From Pyrocephalus nanus (taxonomy: Eukaryota > Chordata > Aves > Passeriformes > Tyrannidae): a DNA stretch of 64,000 bases. The notes beneath the pieces are model-generated. The model was given only the letters and a program-made list of their open reading frames with translations. It was not told the origin of the DNA and did no database searches. The stretch's first letter is position 1. The number at the start of each line of letters is the position of its first letter. The translations under genes were made by a program, and so were the position numbers. Shown one piece after another: positions 24,612 to 36,679 of the stretch. The stretch lies in NCBI GenBank assembly GCA_038380795.1, contig CM076276.1, positions 11,856,001-11,920,000 of the forward strand. The letters are read 5' to 3'.

Positions 24612-24819
24612 GTCCCGCACCCCGGCTGTCCCGCACCCCGGCTGTCCCGCACCCCGGCTGTCCCGCACCTCGGCTGTCCCGCACCCCGGCTGTCCCGCAC
24701 CCCGGCTGTCCCGCACCCCGGCTGTCCCGCACCCCGGCTGTCCCGCACGCCGGGCGTCCCGCACCTCGGCTGTCCCGCACCCCGGCTGTCCCGCACCCCG
24801 GCTGTCCCGCACCCCGGGC
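24612..24819. repeat. 16-bp GC-rich tandem repeat, 13 copies
   Basis: The unit GTCCCGCACCCCGGCT repeats with an exact 16-bp period, starting at 24612, 24628, 24644 and so on to 24804, with no indels. A few copies vary: CACCTCGG at 24660 and 24772, and CACGCCGGGC at 24740. On the minus strand each unit carries a GGGG and a GGG run, separated by 3 and 6 nt. Because 16 is not a multiple of three and the unit lacks stops, several frames stay open on both strands. Confidence 0.97.
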
Positions 24820-25016
24820 AGGCAGCAGGGCCGGCAGCGGGGCCGGGGCCGCCCCCGGCGGGCGGAGCGGCGCCTGCGCGGCCCCGCGGGGAGCCCCCGC
24901 GCCGGCGTCTCGCGAGAGGCGGCGGCGCCGGGACCGGGAGCGGGACCGGGACGGGCGGAGCGGGAGGAGGAGGAAGAGGAGGAGGAGGAGGGAGGCGAAG
25001 GCTCCCCCGGCGGGAG

Positions 25017-28000
25017 GTGAGCGCGGGGCCCCGGCCGCTCGGTGCCTGCAGGGCCGGGCGGGGCGCGGTGAGGCGGCGCCGCCCCGGGGCCGGGCCAGCC
25101 CCGGTTATGAGGCGCAGCGCGGTGTCCCCCCACCCTGCCCGTCCCTGCGCTCTGCCCGGTGCCAGGTAGGGCTCGGCTCCTGCGGGACCCGGGGCATCGT
25201 GTGCGGGGCTCTGCGGGGCGCCTCCGCTTCTCCTTCACCTTCCCCGGGATGGACGTTCCCCGGCGAGCTGGGAGGGCTCAGCCGGGGGGAAGGGAGGCGC
25301 AGGGGGGACCTTTTCGCTCCCTGCAGCTGCCTGGGAGGAGGGTGCGGGCAGGTGGGCGTCGGTCTTTTCTCCCGGGTGACAAGAGGTAGAACGAGAGGGA
25401 ACGGCCTCAAGCCGAGGCAGGGAAGGAGCTGCCCGGGGAGCTGGTGGGTGACACCGTCCCTTGGAGGCAGATGTGGATGTGGCGCTGAGGGTCGCGGTTT
25501 GGCGGTGGGGCTGGCAGGGTTTGGTGAATGGGTTGGACTCGATGATCTTACAGGTCTTTCCCAGCCTTGATGATTCTGGTGCTGGGCCCGAGGCTGGAAG
25601 CAGCAGCTCTGCCCGGTGCTCGGCAGCGACCGAGAGCCATCCCGGGAAGCAGCCCCCTAACCGAGCGCCCAGCCCGGCTTTGAGCGCCGCTCCAAGAGAT
25701 CCGGCGGAAAACGCCGCTCATCCCGCCTGAACTCCCCGCGCAGAACTTCACCGGCAGAGCTCGGGCTGGAAACTGTGCCGGAATCAGGTGTTTGTGAGGC
25801 AGTCGCGGGCAAGGCGGGTGTCCGGGGCTCCTTTCTGGCCCCTGTGCTGACACACAGCGGGTATCCCGGAGTGTCGCTGGCCCGGGCTGCGGCACCGGGG
25901 CTGCGTTTGTAAGGGCGGGGAGAAGATGCGTGTGCTGGAAGTTTGTGACAAAAGTAGTGGATGAACAGGACATGCTGTGTTTTGGGAGTTTCCTCCTGGA
26001 AATTTTAGACACACTGTTATTGTGACAGCCTCCAAGTACGGACATTAAGAGGCAACTGGCGCTGCTAAGCCTGTACAAACCAGGCTTTTTTGGCAGCAAT
26101 GGAGGGGAAGGCGCTGCCATAACTGTAGATTAGGATGTTTTTTTGTTGGTCTCCAGGGTATAAGTGCTAAGCTGGAGTGAAACATGCAGCGCAGTTCCAA
26201 TTTATTGCTTATGCTGTGCAGTAATACTAATGTAAGCATGGGTTCAACTCTCCACATTCTGCAAAGAGTGCTAGATTTTTGGGAAGCTGGGGAGAAGCAA
26301 TGAGGTGAGTGATGGCCAAGCATATGAAATTTGTTTCTTGGTATAGTCTGTCTGCTTTGGATGTGGGAGCTTGTTCTCCTGCACCTTTAGGAGATTAACT
26401 TGGTTCCATGTCTCTAGAGGCTGGTGATTCCCTAAGTGCAGCTGGTGCCAGGTGTGTGCAATGGTGCGTGGGTACAGAAGGCTCCACAGGTCCAGTGATT
26501 TTTCCAGTGATTGTTGGTAAATGCAGGCATTCCCATGGAAAATATCTATTTGAATTTTTTGGGAAGGGGTTGTATGTTTTTTAAACTTTTTACTCCACTT
26601 CTTTTCTGTCTTCAGAAGCAGGCAAAGCCCAAGCAAGCTACCTGAAATCCCATGTTGTCTCCTGCTAGGTGAGTGGGTGCTGGAGGAGGTGACCTGGTGC
26701 TTAGTGCTCGACCTGTGCCATTTGCTTCCCTACAGGGAGTTGGGAGCTGTGGGAGAGGGACAGGCCTGGGGAAACACAGAGATGAGATCTGCACCCAAGC
26801 CTTTGGAGGCACATTCCTTTCTAAACCATGCCTGTTCACAGAGAGGGGTTATTACCCCTTGTCTCTGGTACATGGTTTTGTGTAAGCTGCTTTATTTTCT
26901 ATAGGTCTTACTGCTCCTGGAAGTGAGCTGGGGTTACTTTCTTTTGCAGTGAGGCTGTGAGAGAATGTAGTCCTTGCACAAAGTCAAGAGGAGAGGAAGA
27001 AAGAGACACAAATTACTTAAGCTGTTATCTGTCCTGAGAATAAACAGTTACAATCGGGCTGTGAAGTGGAAATAAGGTTTCCAAATCCCCAAGGAGTTGC
27101 ATCTGCAATAGCTTTTGCAATAAGAGTGCTGGGACGCGTCCCTCCTTTCTGGTGTTAAATGAAAGTTTGAGAGGTGATTACTTGAAACGGCAACTTGTGA
27201 TAGGAGAGAGTGGGAACAGTGACCTCAGACCTCAGTGTCTTACTTGGGCCTGGGATGGGGAGAAGACTCCTTGGTTCATAGCCAGGCCAGGTTCAGGTTG
27301 GAGCTGGTCATGTGCTGGCTGCTCAGGGGACTCTGTAGGATGATTATAGCACTTGGTCCACTTCCCAGTTTGCCAGCGTCGTGTCACAGAGGCAGCTTTG
27401 TGTGGATCCTGGTGCACGTTCCTGTTGGCTGGTGACTTTGGGTTGAACTTGAATGTAAATTCTTGGCTCTTTCTGGAGACTTTTCCTTTTGATTCTGGCA
27501 AGGGGAGGACAGAGGCATGTTCCTTCTTATGTGCACAGAGACCTCTAATTTGTGCTTTTAGTTTGGCATCCTTTAGGAAGTGCTCAGGAAGAGGATGTAT
27601 CGTAGTCAATAGAGTAACTCTGTTTTCTGCAGTGTTTTCCTGCTGAGGGGGAGTTAAGCTTACTGCTGTTTTGCAGGGCTCCTCTCTGGCACTGGTAGAG
27701 TTAACAGAAGTGGAGCCCTTTGCTGCTCGCTGCTGTGTGTCTTGGAAAAGCCAAACTCTCTGGCAGGCCTGTGTGCGTGTCCTGGAAAGCAGGCTGGAGC
27801 CCTTGGGGTGCTCTCAGTAAAGCTGCATTATGGTGGTGGCTTTGAGGAAGAGCTCTCCTTCCCTTTGCCCCAGGAATGTGTGTGCCACACACAGTGTCCC
27901 GTTTGCTCCTGTCGCTGCTGCCGAGAGGGCGAGCTGAGAGGGTGATCTGTCCACGCCTGGGCTGGGACGGCTTTGCAGGAATGCCAGCAGGCTGCTGTGC

Positions 28001-30461
28001 TGCCCGGGGCTGTGGAACCTGCTGAGTGTAGGGATAGCAGAAAAGGATGCTCCGTGAAGCTTTCCAGGCTTGCTGCATTCCAGCCAGCCTAGAGGTCTCG
28101 AGCAGCGTTGGAAACACAGCGTGCTGGGATTATGTGCGCAGTGGGCACCCTATTCATCCAGAGTGGGAAGCAGTCCCTGTCCTGAGCAGCTAAACGGGCT
28201 CGAAAGCAAGAACAGATTTGGGCAAAACACAAACCCAGGAGTGTGCCAAGCAGAAGGCTTGGCAGCATCCCTCCATTATCTTCTGCTGCTGGACTGAGAT
28301 GCTTGGCCTGAAGTGCTGACGCAAATATGTAATTTGCCCCTTCTTTAGCTCAGTGCTCATCTCTCTGGGTGTTTCTTCTTAGGTCTGCTCCATCCTCAAT
28401 CTTGACTAGCTAAACGTAGAGAATTACTGCTGAGTAATACCTGCTTCTTGCTCTGCAGACTGTAAAACGTTATGTCTGCAGTTCCTCCAGCTCCTCTTTG
28501 CAGGCAGAATAAGAGCCTGGCTCCAGGAAAGGCACTTTTTGGTGTTGCAGTGCATAGCTATGTGTTAGGCTACAGCTCCGCTGAAATTCTGGCTCTCCCT
28601 AGTTCCAGATTGTAAATAAATACACCAGGGTGGAGAAATCCTAAGCCTTCAGATCTGTGTTTTCTGTCTTTTGGGACAAGCTGACCTAATGCTTCAACAT
28701 GTAACAGTATCTGGTATTGTTCCTGTTTGTAACTACATTCTTGCCTAATATTTCAAACCTGGACTTTGGTTGTTAAAATCTGGCACCCCTCAGACATAGG
28801 CACAGCCTCGCAGGGGGCTCCTTCCCAGGTCGTTTGCTGCAAGGCTGTGGTGAATTTCAGAGGTGCTGAGCACTTTTTCCTTGGGAATGACAGAGCTCAG
28901 CACTTCTGCATCTCTGCACTCGGGTTCTTCTGCATCTCTCTACAGGGTGGGGTTGGTGCTGTTTAGGGGTGATGTGAACTGGCTGGGGAGCAGCCTCTGT
29001 GTTTTGGGAGGAAGAGAGACCCAGCCTTCATTTTGAAAAGCTTTTCAGGGCAGCTTGCCCCGAAGTGGCTTTGTTTTCAGAGCTGGTGTTTGCAGGGTTT
29101 GTTCTGAAGTCATTGGGAAGATTTGGGATGTCTGCAGAAAGGGCAGTTCTTGTTTTCTATCTGTAGGTGCTGTTCTGTGTTTACAATCAGGGTCTGGAGT
29201 GTGCTTGGAAGAGAGGAGGACACTGGAGTGATTACTTTTAGCTCCTCTGTGTTGTTCTTCCCTGGCTGGAGGCACTGGCTCCTTGATGGCTGGGGGAGAG
29301 AGCAAGGCTGCTTTGCCAGCCTGCCTCTGTGTGCAGCCTTGGACCACAAAACATGCAGCAGGGTGGGGAGATGGATCTCCCTTGAGCATCTTGCAGGTGG
29401 AAAGGGGCTGGGAGATGCTCGCAAAGCTAGGTAGCAGTGAAAAGATGGGACTGGTTGAAGTAAAAAAAAACCAAACCTGCTGCACCCTCTAGAACAGATG
29501 ATCTGAGGTGCCCTTTTAACAACGATTTCATGCCTGTCTTAGGTGATCAAGAGTTTAGTGATGAGTGTGATAGAAATATAAATTCCATTAAACGAGGAAA
29601 AGAGGTCCCGAGTCAACAGTGTCTGAACACGAACACAGATTTACCAGAGCATCCTTAATCTCAGAAATCATTCAGTTAGAAGTAATTACCTCCTTTAGAT
29701 TTTTATTGATGAGTGGCTTTTATCAGGGCTGTGTCCCTTTGTGGGTTTTTGTAAGAAAACTCTATGTGTAATCTCTGTTCCTTACAAAATGAAGCAGCTA
29801 TCAAGAAAGGTTGTGGAGGGAACATCTACTGGGTGCCTTCACACTTATCTACACAGAGTAGATAAGATGGTGTGTTCAGGTCAGTGATGTTCTCTCAGCA
29901 GGGACTTGCTTTAGGCACTGAGGCAGCAGCATCTTCAGCCCTGTGTTTATAACTGCAATAAGGATTTGTTTTCAGCACAGAGCACCTTCATGGGAAGATG
30001 AGACCACATTGTGATACAACAATGTAAAATCATGGATTAAGCCTTCTTTTTTTCTTGTGTAAAATTCAAGGGGGCAGTTGGCTCTGCGTACTTTCTCTAT
30101 ATGGTTGTATATTTTAACACTCTCAAACTTGCTTCTGTGAGCTCTAGGCCTGAAATCATTGTATTTTACTTATTTTTTTAAATTAAAAAAGAGCTTCTCT
30201 TGAAATCATGTGACTCCAGAAGCTTGAGATTGATAAAAAGCCATGATTGCTATGAAACTGATAAAATTGCAACACATTGTGCCTCCTTTTAGCCAGTCAG
30301 CTCTTCTCCACAGGGTCTCTCTGTGTAGTCTCAGAGCTCTCCCTGTGTGAAAATGGGGATGGCCGAGCCCACAGCAAGTCTTGATTGTGCCAGGTCATTC
30401 TCTCCAAACCAGAGGGATTAAGAGCTCAACTAACTTATTTTTTTTTTTCATATCTTTCCAG
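25017..30461 (+). other. CHST12: CHST12 intron 1 (inferred)
   Basis: About 5.4 kb between the proposed first exon and the coding exon, ending with a pyrimidine tract and TATCTTTCCAG at 30451-30461. The first 0.7 kb belongs to the CpG island and contains a short CR1 tail at about 25528-25585. The rest holds only short open frames without recognisable domains, and I see no gene in it. Confidence 0.65.
25528..25585 (+). mobile_element. Short CR1 3' tail
   Basis: Contains GGGTTGGACTCGATGATCTT followed by ACAGGTCTTTCCCAGCCTTG and 'atgattctgg', the typical end of avian CR1 copies. It sits inside the CpG island of CHST12. Confidence 0.65.
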
Positions 30462-30480
30462 GATCCCGCTCTGCAGCACC

Positions 30481-30519
30481 ATGCTGGATCCCAAGCCTCA
30501 CTCTGCGAGTCGGAGGTGA
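30481..30519 (+). promoter_or_regulatory. Short upstream ORF in the CHST12 5'UTR (12 codons)
   Basis: An ATG at 30481 in good context (CACC before it, A at -3) opens a 12-residue frame (MLDPKPHSASRR) ending TGA at 30517-30519. It begins 19 nt into the coding exon and ends 37 nt before the CHST12 start. It could lower initiation at the main ATG. Whether it is used cannot be seen from sequence alone. Confidence 0.5.
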
Positions 30520-30556
30520 ATCCAGGTGAAAGTCAGCTACCACAGTAGGTGTCAGG

Positions 30557-31816
30557 ATGACCAAAGCACGGCTCCTCCGTCTCTCTGTGGTGCTGGTCTC
30601 CATCTTCATGATCCTCCTGATCATTGTGTACTGGGACAACGTGGGGACGGCTCACTTCTACCTGCACACGTCCTTCTCCAGGCCTCGTTCCCCGGGAGCC
30701 ATCCCTGGTATCACGGCAGGTGAAGACTGGGAAGCCTTGCCGGATGTAGATGAATTTTTGGCAAAGCTGCTCAGTTCGAGCCTGAGACAGAACAACTCTA
30801 TCCCCCGAAAGACAGAGCAGCTCCTTGTCCAGGGCTCCAACAAGCCCGTGGTGAGTAATTTGGAGGAGAACGTGCGGGGCTATGACTGGTCCACGCACAA
30901 GGACAGGAACAGCCTGGACCAAGCGAAGCTGCAGGTGGAGAGGCAGAGAACGCTGCGGGAGTTTTGTGCCAATTCCAGCTTCACCTTCCCCACCAAGGAG
31001 CGCTCCTTTGATGACATCCCGAACTACGAGCTCAACCACCTGATCGTGGATGACCGCCACGGCATCATCTACTGCTACGTGCCCAAGGTGGCCTGCACCA
31101 ACTGGAAACGAGTGATGATTGTGCTCAGCGAGAGCCTCCTGGACCGGGGCGTCCCATACCGGAACCCTCTGGACATCCCCCGGGAACACGTCCACAACAC
31201 CAGCACCCACCTGACGTTCAACAAGTTCTGGCGCCGCTACGGGAAGTTCTCCCGGCACCTCATGAAGATCAAGCTGAAGAAGTACACCAAGTTCCTCTTC
31301 GTGCGGGACCCTTTCGTCCGCCTCATCTCTGCCTTCCGCAGCAAATTCGAGCTGGAGAACGAGGAGTTCTACCGGCGTTTCGCCGTCCCCATGCTGAAGC
31401 TCTACTCCAACCACACCAACCTCCCCACCTCCGTTAGCGAGGCCTTCGGGGCGGGCCTCAAAGTCTCCTTTTCTGACTTCATCCAGTACTTACTGGATCC
31501 CAGGACAGAGAAGATGACCCCTTTCAATGAGCACTGGAGGCAGGTTTACCGCCTGTGCCACCCGTGCCAGATAGACTATGATTTCATCGGAAAGCTGGAG
31601 ACGCTGGATGAGGATGCTGCCTATTTATTGCAGCTCCTCAAAGTGGACAGGCTGCTTCGCTTCCCACCCAGCTACAGGAACAGGACTGCCAGCAGCTGGG
31701 AAGATAACTGGTTTGCCAAAATCCCGCTGGCTTGGAGGCAGCAGCTCTACAAGCTCTACGAAGCAGATTTTGTACTCTTTGGCTACCCCAAGCCAGAAAA
31801 CTTGCTTAAAGACTAA
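30557..31816 (+). CDS. CHST12: Carbohydrate sulfotransferase 12 (chondroitin 4-O-sulfotransferase 2)
   Basis: CHST12 transfers sulfate from PAPS to the 4-O position of GalNAc in chondroitin and dermatan sulfate in the Golgi lumen. The 419-residue frame is complete in one exon, the usual arrangement. It is a type II membrane protein: short basic N-terminus MTKARLLR, membrane anchor at about residues 9-25 (LSVVLVSIFMILLIIVY), a stem, then the catalytic domain. The 5'-phosphosulfate-binding motif PKVACTNWKR is at about 176-185, and the 3'-phosphate motif RDPFVRLISAFRSK at about 250-263. Possible N-glycosylation sites include NSS, NTS, NHT and NRT. The end, FGYPKPENLLKD, matches the human protein nearly exactly. 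The ATG at 30557 has A at -3 and gives the conserved MTKARL start. The acceptor at 30461 joins it to the CpG-island exon. No defect is seen. Confidence 0.98.
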   Translation: MTKARLLRLSVVLVSIFMILLIIVYWDNVGTAHFYLHTSFSRPRSPGAIPGITAGEDWEALPDVDEFLAKLLSSSLRQNNSIPRKTEQLLVQGSNKPVVSNLEENVRGYDWSTHKDRNSLDQAKLQVERQRTLREFCANSSFTFPTKERSFDDIPNYELNHLIVDDRHGIIYCYVPKVACTNWKRVMIVLSESLLDRGVPYRNPLDIPREHVHNTSTHLTFNKFWRRYGKFSRHLMKIKLKKYTKFLFVRDPFVRLISAFRSKFELENEEFYRRFAVPMLKLYSNHTNLPTSVSEAFGAGLKVSFSDFIQYLLDPRTEKMTPFNEHWRQVYRLCHPCQIDYDFIGKLETLDEDAAYLLQLLKVDRLLRFPPSYRNRTASSWEDNWFAKIPLAWRQQLYKLYEADFVLFGYPKPENLLKD

Positions 31817-32210
31817 AAGTGATCGGGCAGTGGGTGTGGGAGGGAACATCTGAAATACCAAAAATGTTTAAAGCCTCCTCATTTTTGCTCTTAACTCCCT
31901 TCCCCATACAGGTTGGTACAATGGAATATATTTTTTCTACTGCTTTCCCTTCCATTTTTGCAATAATGTCAAGAGTCCAGGGTATTCCAGCCAGCTGTGC
32001 ATATGCAAAAAATGCCATTTTTTTGGTTATCATTTGTTTTCTGTTTTTTAAAATGTCCCCATATTTTGCAATGGGTCACTGCCCTTGGTCACTCTGCCAA
32101 CTGTGTCCTTCAGTAGCTTTTTATTAATACTTTTTAAAAATTAATATATTTAAGATATTTAATACAAAGCGTGTGTCGTGGCAAAGGAAGGGAAGGAATT
32201 AAAAAAAAAA
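31817..32210 (+). other. CHST12: CHST12 3'UTR (probable)
   Basis: A/T-rich sequence after the stop codon, with several TTTAAA/TTAATA stretches. The best poly(A) signal candidate is ATTAAA at 32198-32203, beside an A-run. No canonical AATAAA was noted before it, so the true 3' end is uncertain. Confidence 0.5.
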
Positions 32211-35200
32211 AAAAAGAAAAGTAAAAGAAAACCCCAAGAAATTATGCACCTGCCTCTGTGTGTTGTCTCAGGGCTGCTGTTTTGGAGGTCTGAGGTTTGC
32301 AGAGCAGTCGGATCTCTCTGGGAGCTGGGATGCTGGTGGTGCCTTCACCAGCCAGGTCTGCTGGTGGTCAGCTCTGAGCTGGCTCAAGGCAGATGGGATG
32401 GGTCAGTGCCTGACCCTGCCAAACAGTGCTGGAGGAGCACCAGGGCCCCGGTGACGTGTGCTGCTCACAGCTGGTGAGCCTGATCCAGGGTCACGGGAAG
32501 GAAATGGCGTTGGGAGCAGTGACACCAAGCCTGTGAAGCGCTTCAGGATGTGCAGGTGGCCCACACAGCACCTCTGCACTGCCTCACTTTTGGGAAAGCA
32601 GTGTGGGACTCTACTGGCCAAAAAGCTGAGGTTCAGCCGTTCTACACCTTGCTAGTGTGGAGCATCTCCCTTGACATGTCCTGTTGCAGGATGGTGCCTG
32701 AAGTTTTTGGGGGTTGTGACCAGCCAGGAGGGGCAGAGTGTGCTCCTGGATGGCCCAGCTGTGTGCTGTGACCCTCGAGAGCTCTGCTGTGTCCTCATCC
32801 CTGTGCATGCTTTAAGGGGAACGTGGCAGGGATGCAGATGCTTATCCCTGGAAGAAGATCCAAAGGGTTTCTTTCAATAAGCAGATGTCAAGGTGAACTC
32901 CAAGTTCGTTTGTTTTCAGTGTGCCAGCTCCCGCTCGTGACACTGCATCCTCATCCACCCCCTTTCTGCTTATTCCAAATGATTGATGCAGATTTGATCA
33001 TCTGCCTTGCTGGGACCTGCTGCAGGAGTGATGGTTCCCACTGTGCCAGGAGCATGTGGGCTGCTTCCCAAAGGAAATTAATGCCTTTAGAGAGACTTTT
33101 TGTGTCTCATCAGCTGAATCTGCTTCTCTTTTCCTTTCTGAATTGCTCTGCAAAAACTGTCTGCTTAGCACATTAGGCAGGCAACTCTTTCAGAGCTGAA
33201 ATGCTTAATTATTTCCCTGCACTGTGGATGGTATTGGTGATTAAGGTCCAGGGTCAGGCCTTGGGAGGCAGCCCTGTGTTTTGGGCAGACTTCTTTATAT
33301 TGCCTTTTTACTCAGTTTCTCTCCAAGGCCATCAGCAGGCATGACTTTTCCTTCCTTCCTCGCTTCCCCAATTTCTGTACACGTACATCTTTTTGGCACT
33401 GCACGCTCTTCTAACAAATATGCTGCATCAAGCTTTTTAACCTATAAATGAAAGGTAATTGCCAGTAGTTACACTTGAAAAAAAGGGTTTGTTTCTCTTA
33501 TTCACACTGCTCTCCTGTAATTTCTGCAGAGACATTTGCAGTTTAAATGAGCCTGAAGCCATTACCAGGGTCTTGGTGCCTAGCTCCTCACAGCTTGGGA
33601 AAAAAGGAAGTGCCTGTTTCTGAGTCATTATTTAAAACTAATAATAGAAAAGTGTTGATCTATTCAATTTTTTTCCCAGTTACCAGCTAATTGCTGCAAA
33701 ACAGAAAGATGTAGAGAATCTCGTCTCCTGTAATGAGTAATCCCAAGAGTCTCTTGACTCCTGCTACATTTACATTTCTTCAGGGTGGGTTCATCTCACT
33801 CTTCAAAGATAAAGCGTGGATGTTTTCATCTCTTGTCTTTTCAGAGTGTTTATTTTTTCCTCTTTTAATTTCCATGTAATTGATGTTTAGTATGAGTAGA
33901 CGTGGGTGGCTGGGACCGTGGCGCAGATGCCGTGCAAACTTCCTCCCAGCTGCTTCCCCTGCACCTCTTCATCTGGTCCTGTCTCTTCCTGCCCCTCTGA
34001 CCAGTGCTTGGCTGCTGTACCCTGGTGACACTCTGCAAACCAGCTGCTGCCTCCTCAGCCACAGCTCTCCTGTGATTCATGGCTGTGGCTCGTCCCAGGC
34101 AAGAGCCCAGGAGCATCTTTTCAAGGCCTGGCTGTCTGTCATCCAGGGCAGGGAAAGGGAATGGGCTGCAGAGTGTTACCATCATTTTTGGCAGCAAGGT
34201 CCTGGTTGTGCAATTGGCAGAAAGGGTGCAAAATGGCTGAAAATCCTGCCCAGCAGCTGGTGCATGTGATGTGAGAGTCTGTCATCTCCATGTGGCTGCT
34301 TTGTGATTTAACAGCAATAGAAGTAAAAAACCTCCCTTCCCTTGCTGACACTGGCTGGAGAGGGGAGACTTTGGACACCTTTGAATGCTGCCTTCTCTCT
34401 CCCCATCCAAAGCTGGATAAAATGGGTAAATTCCAGATTTATGTGCTAATACCACCCTGCATCGTGCTGAAGTCCAAATGTGTGAGGCTGCCTGCAGGCT
34501 GCCTGCATCCCAATGGCTTCATCAGCCTCCCTGGAATCTGTAGTCGGGAGAATGTACGGATGGAGAAAGGCCACTGAGGGCTCTGTCTTCTCTACTTTCC
34601 CTCTTTCACCCCACCAAGCCCAGCCTTTATTGACATCTTAGACATTTTAGTGTTTGCAGACTCGTACCCCTCCAACGTGCTGGGTGCTGTTGGCTCTCTC
34701 CTCGTTTTCCATTGCCACGCTTCAAAGCACTTGCCCGGGAGGAGCAGTAAAGCTCGGCTGGGGAGTGTTCCTCTTGCAGTGGTTGGCTTCTGGATTCCAA
34801 ACAGCTTGTTTCTTGCTGCTCCTTCCTTTTGAAGCCCTCCTTCCCCACCCTGCCACCACTGTGAATGTATTGTTAAGAACTCAAAGGGGATCCAGGCTGT
34901 GCTGAGCTTTGTGGTGAGACCACTGGGTTGCCAGAACTGGGATGTAGCCTTTGGCTTTGGGAATGTGCATTTTTTGTGGGTTTTCTTGCTCTGTTCTCAT
35001 GATGTGAAAGTGTGTATGTGGGGGGGGAGAAGGACAAAGAGTTCAACCAGCCATGCTTCCTTCCCCCCTGGTTTCCTAAAGGAGTTGGAATTTGGTATTT
35101 GACAAATAATGGCAGGCAGAATGCATCCATGCTGGCCTGAAGTCAGAAGAGGACTAAAAGTCCTGGAGTGTAGATGGTTATGATACTAGTATTGATTTTA

Positions 35201-35899
35201 TGAGGGGTGGAAAAATGCTTTGAAGCTGCCTCTTTGTGTCTGAATAAACCTAGCTTTGTCATTTCATGCTCAGCCTGCAAAGCTGTGTCCTGTTCCCCTC
35301 CTGGCTTGCTTTTCCCTGGGGTTGACCACTTGGCCAAAGTCAGCACGGAGTCTCTAACCAGGCAGAACTGATGTGCAGATGCAAAAATAACCTGGGGTTT
35401 GACCAAGATGTTTCCAGCTGGGTAGAACTAAAACCAGCTTTAGTGCTTGCTCAGCATCGGAGCCAAAGTCTTTACACAACCATTGGACAGATTCCGTCCC
35501 TCGCTGTCAGATGCCGGATTCACTGGTACAGTGGGACGCATGTGACCTGGCTTTGCAGCCCCTGCATCCTCCAGGAAGGGGCTGTCAAGTCTCAGAGCTC
35601 TTTGCTTTTTGAGCAGTGACATGACTTTGCCAGGGTAGGAGTGTCCTTAACACATGGGTACCTTTGCATCTTGTTTTTTTTTTTTTTTTGCCTTAACCCT
35701 TTAATTCACTTGCATTTAATGCTACAAGATTGTAGACCCATCACCCATGGACAAAATTTGCCCTGGGATAACATGAAGTGCTTTTGGCTGTGTGTTTTGC
35801 ATCCTTCAAGGTGGCACTGGGAGGATGGAGGGCAGGGGATGAATGGCAGCATTGAAAGGGTGGTGAAGAAAAGCCAGTTTGTTCCTTCTTACGTAAGCT

Positions 35900-36540
35900 G
35901 GACCTTCTCAGCGACCGTGGGGGAAAGCCGGTGACTTGGCAGGGCGCTGCGGGGCTGTGGTGCAGAACGGTGCCAGGGAGGGTGTGGGGTGTGGTGGCTC
36001 ATAAGCAAGTCGTGTTGCTTGAATTTAAGGGCTTGCCCACGTTGGTCTTGCTTGTAAGCCCTCTAGTCAAGGGCAGCAGGGAAAAATAAAGCAGAATTTA
36101 ATAAAGCCACTGGTACCTGGCTGTTTGGGGAAGGGATGGGGAGGGCGGGCGGCGCTGGGTCTGGAGCTGGCATAATGCAGCTCTTCTCCTCTATCCCTGA
36201 TCCAGTCTAATCGAGGATCTAGCTCGGGCTGTGTAGGCTGAGGTTTGTCCTTGCAGGAGCTGGGGCATGGCCTGGGAGCTGTGGGAGAGTGCCATGACAC
36301 ATCAGGAGCGATGCTGGGTCTGGCCGAGCCTCTCGCTGCTGTGTCTGTACGAGGCGCTGTGGGAGCCGCTCCGCAGTGGCCCATCTGAAACCCATTTTGT
36401 ATTCCTGGGCTCTGACAGACGCCGCTGCCGCTCCCCCCGGCCAGGCTAATGCGGCAGCAGGAGTCCGCCTCTTACACCCGCTGTCAGCAGCAATTCCTGT
36501 CACCGGTGCCCTGTGAGACGATGAGCAAAGCACAACCCAA
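35900..36540. promoter_or_regulatory. Local CpG-enriched patch
   Basis: CpG dinucleotides and short G/C runs are clearly denser here than in the surrounding kilobases, for example GGGCGGGCGGCGCTGGG near 36144 and GACGCCGCTGCCGCTCCCC near 36418. No exon or known gene is seen. It may be a regulatory element or a decayed CpG island. Confidence 0.3.
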
Positions 36541-36679
36541 GCCCACAGTGCAGTTCCTGTGCTCAGCGAGAGCTTTTATTTGTGCAACCTGTGCTGCAGG
36601 TGAGCCTGTCTCAGACTGGAAAATGAAGTGCTGCCAAAGGCTCTGGAAAACCTCACGGAAGAAGGAGATTTAAAACATA

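Larger units (their letters stand above)
24530..25760 (+). promoter_or_regulatory. CHST12: CpG island: probable promoter and noncoding exon 1 of CHST12
   Basis: This block is densely CpG-rich, in contrast to both flanks. It lies 5' of CHST12 in the same orientation and ends a gap with no other gene start. A clean donor (GGGAG then GTGAGC) at 25016/25017 would close a noncoding first exon. That exon contains purine-rich AGGAGG repeats and a TCTCGCGAGA palindrome near 24907-24916, a known promoter element of housekeeping genes. The acceptor partner is at 30461. Long open frames on both strands here come from high GC and the tandem repeat and are not credible proteins. Confidence 0.75.

Noticed and set aside
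24195..25570. Long open frames on both strands across the CHST12 CpG island (up to 376 codons)
   Set aside because: They are built from the 16-bp repeat and GC-rich sequence, stay open in several frames at once, and give only Pro/Arg/Gly-type low-complexity peptides.
30533..31414. 293-codon open frame antisense to CHST12
   Set aside because: It is a shadow of the GC-rich CHST12 coding exon with no recognisable domain.
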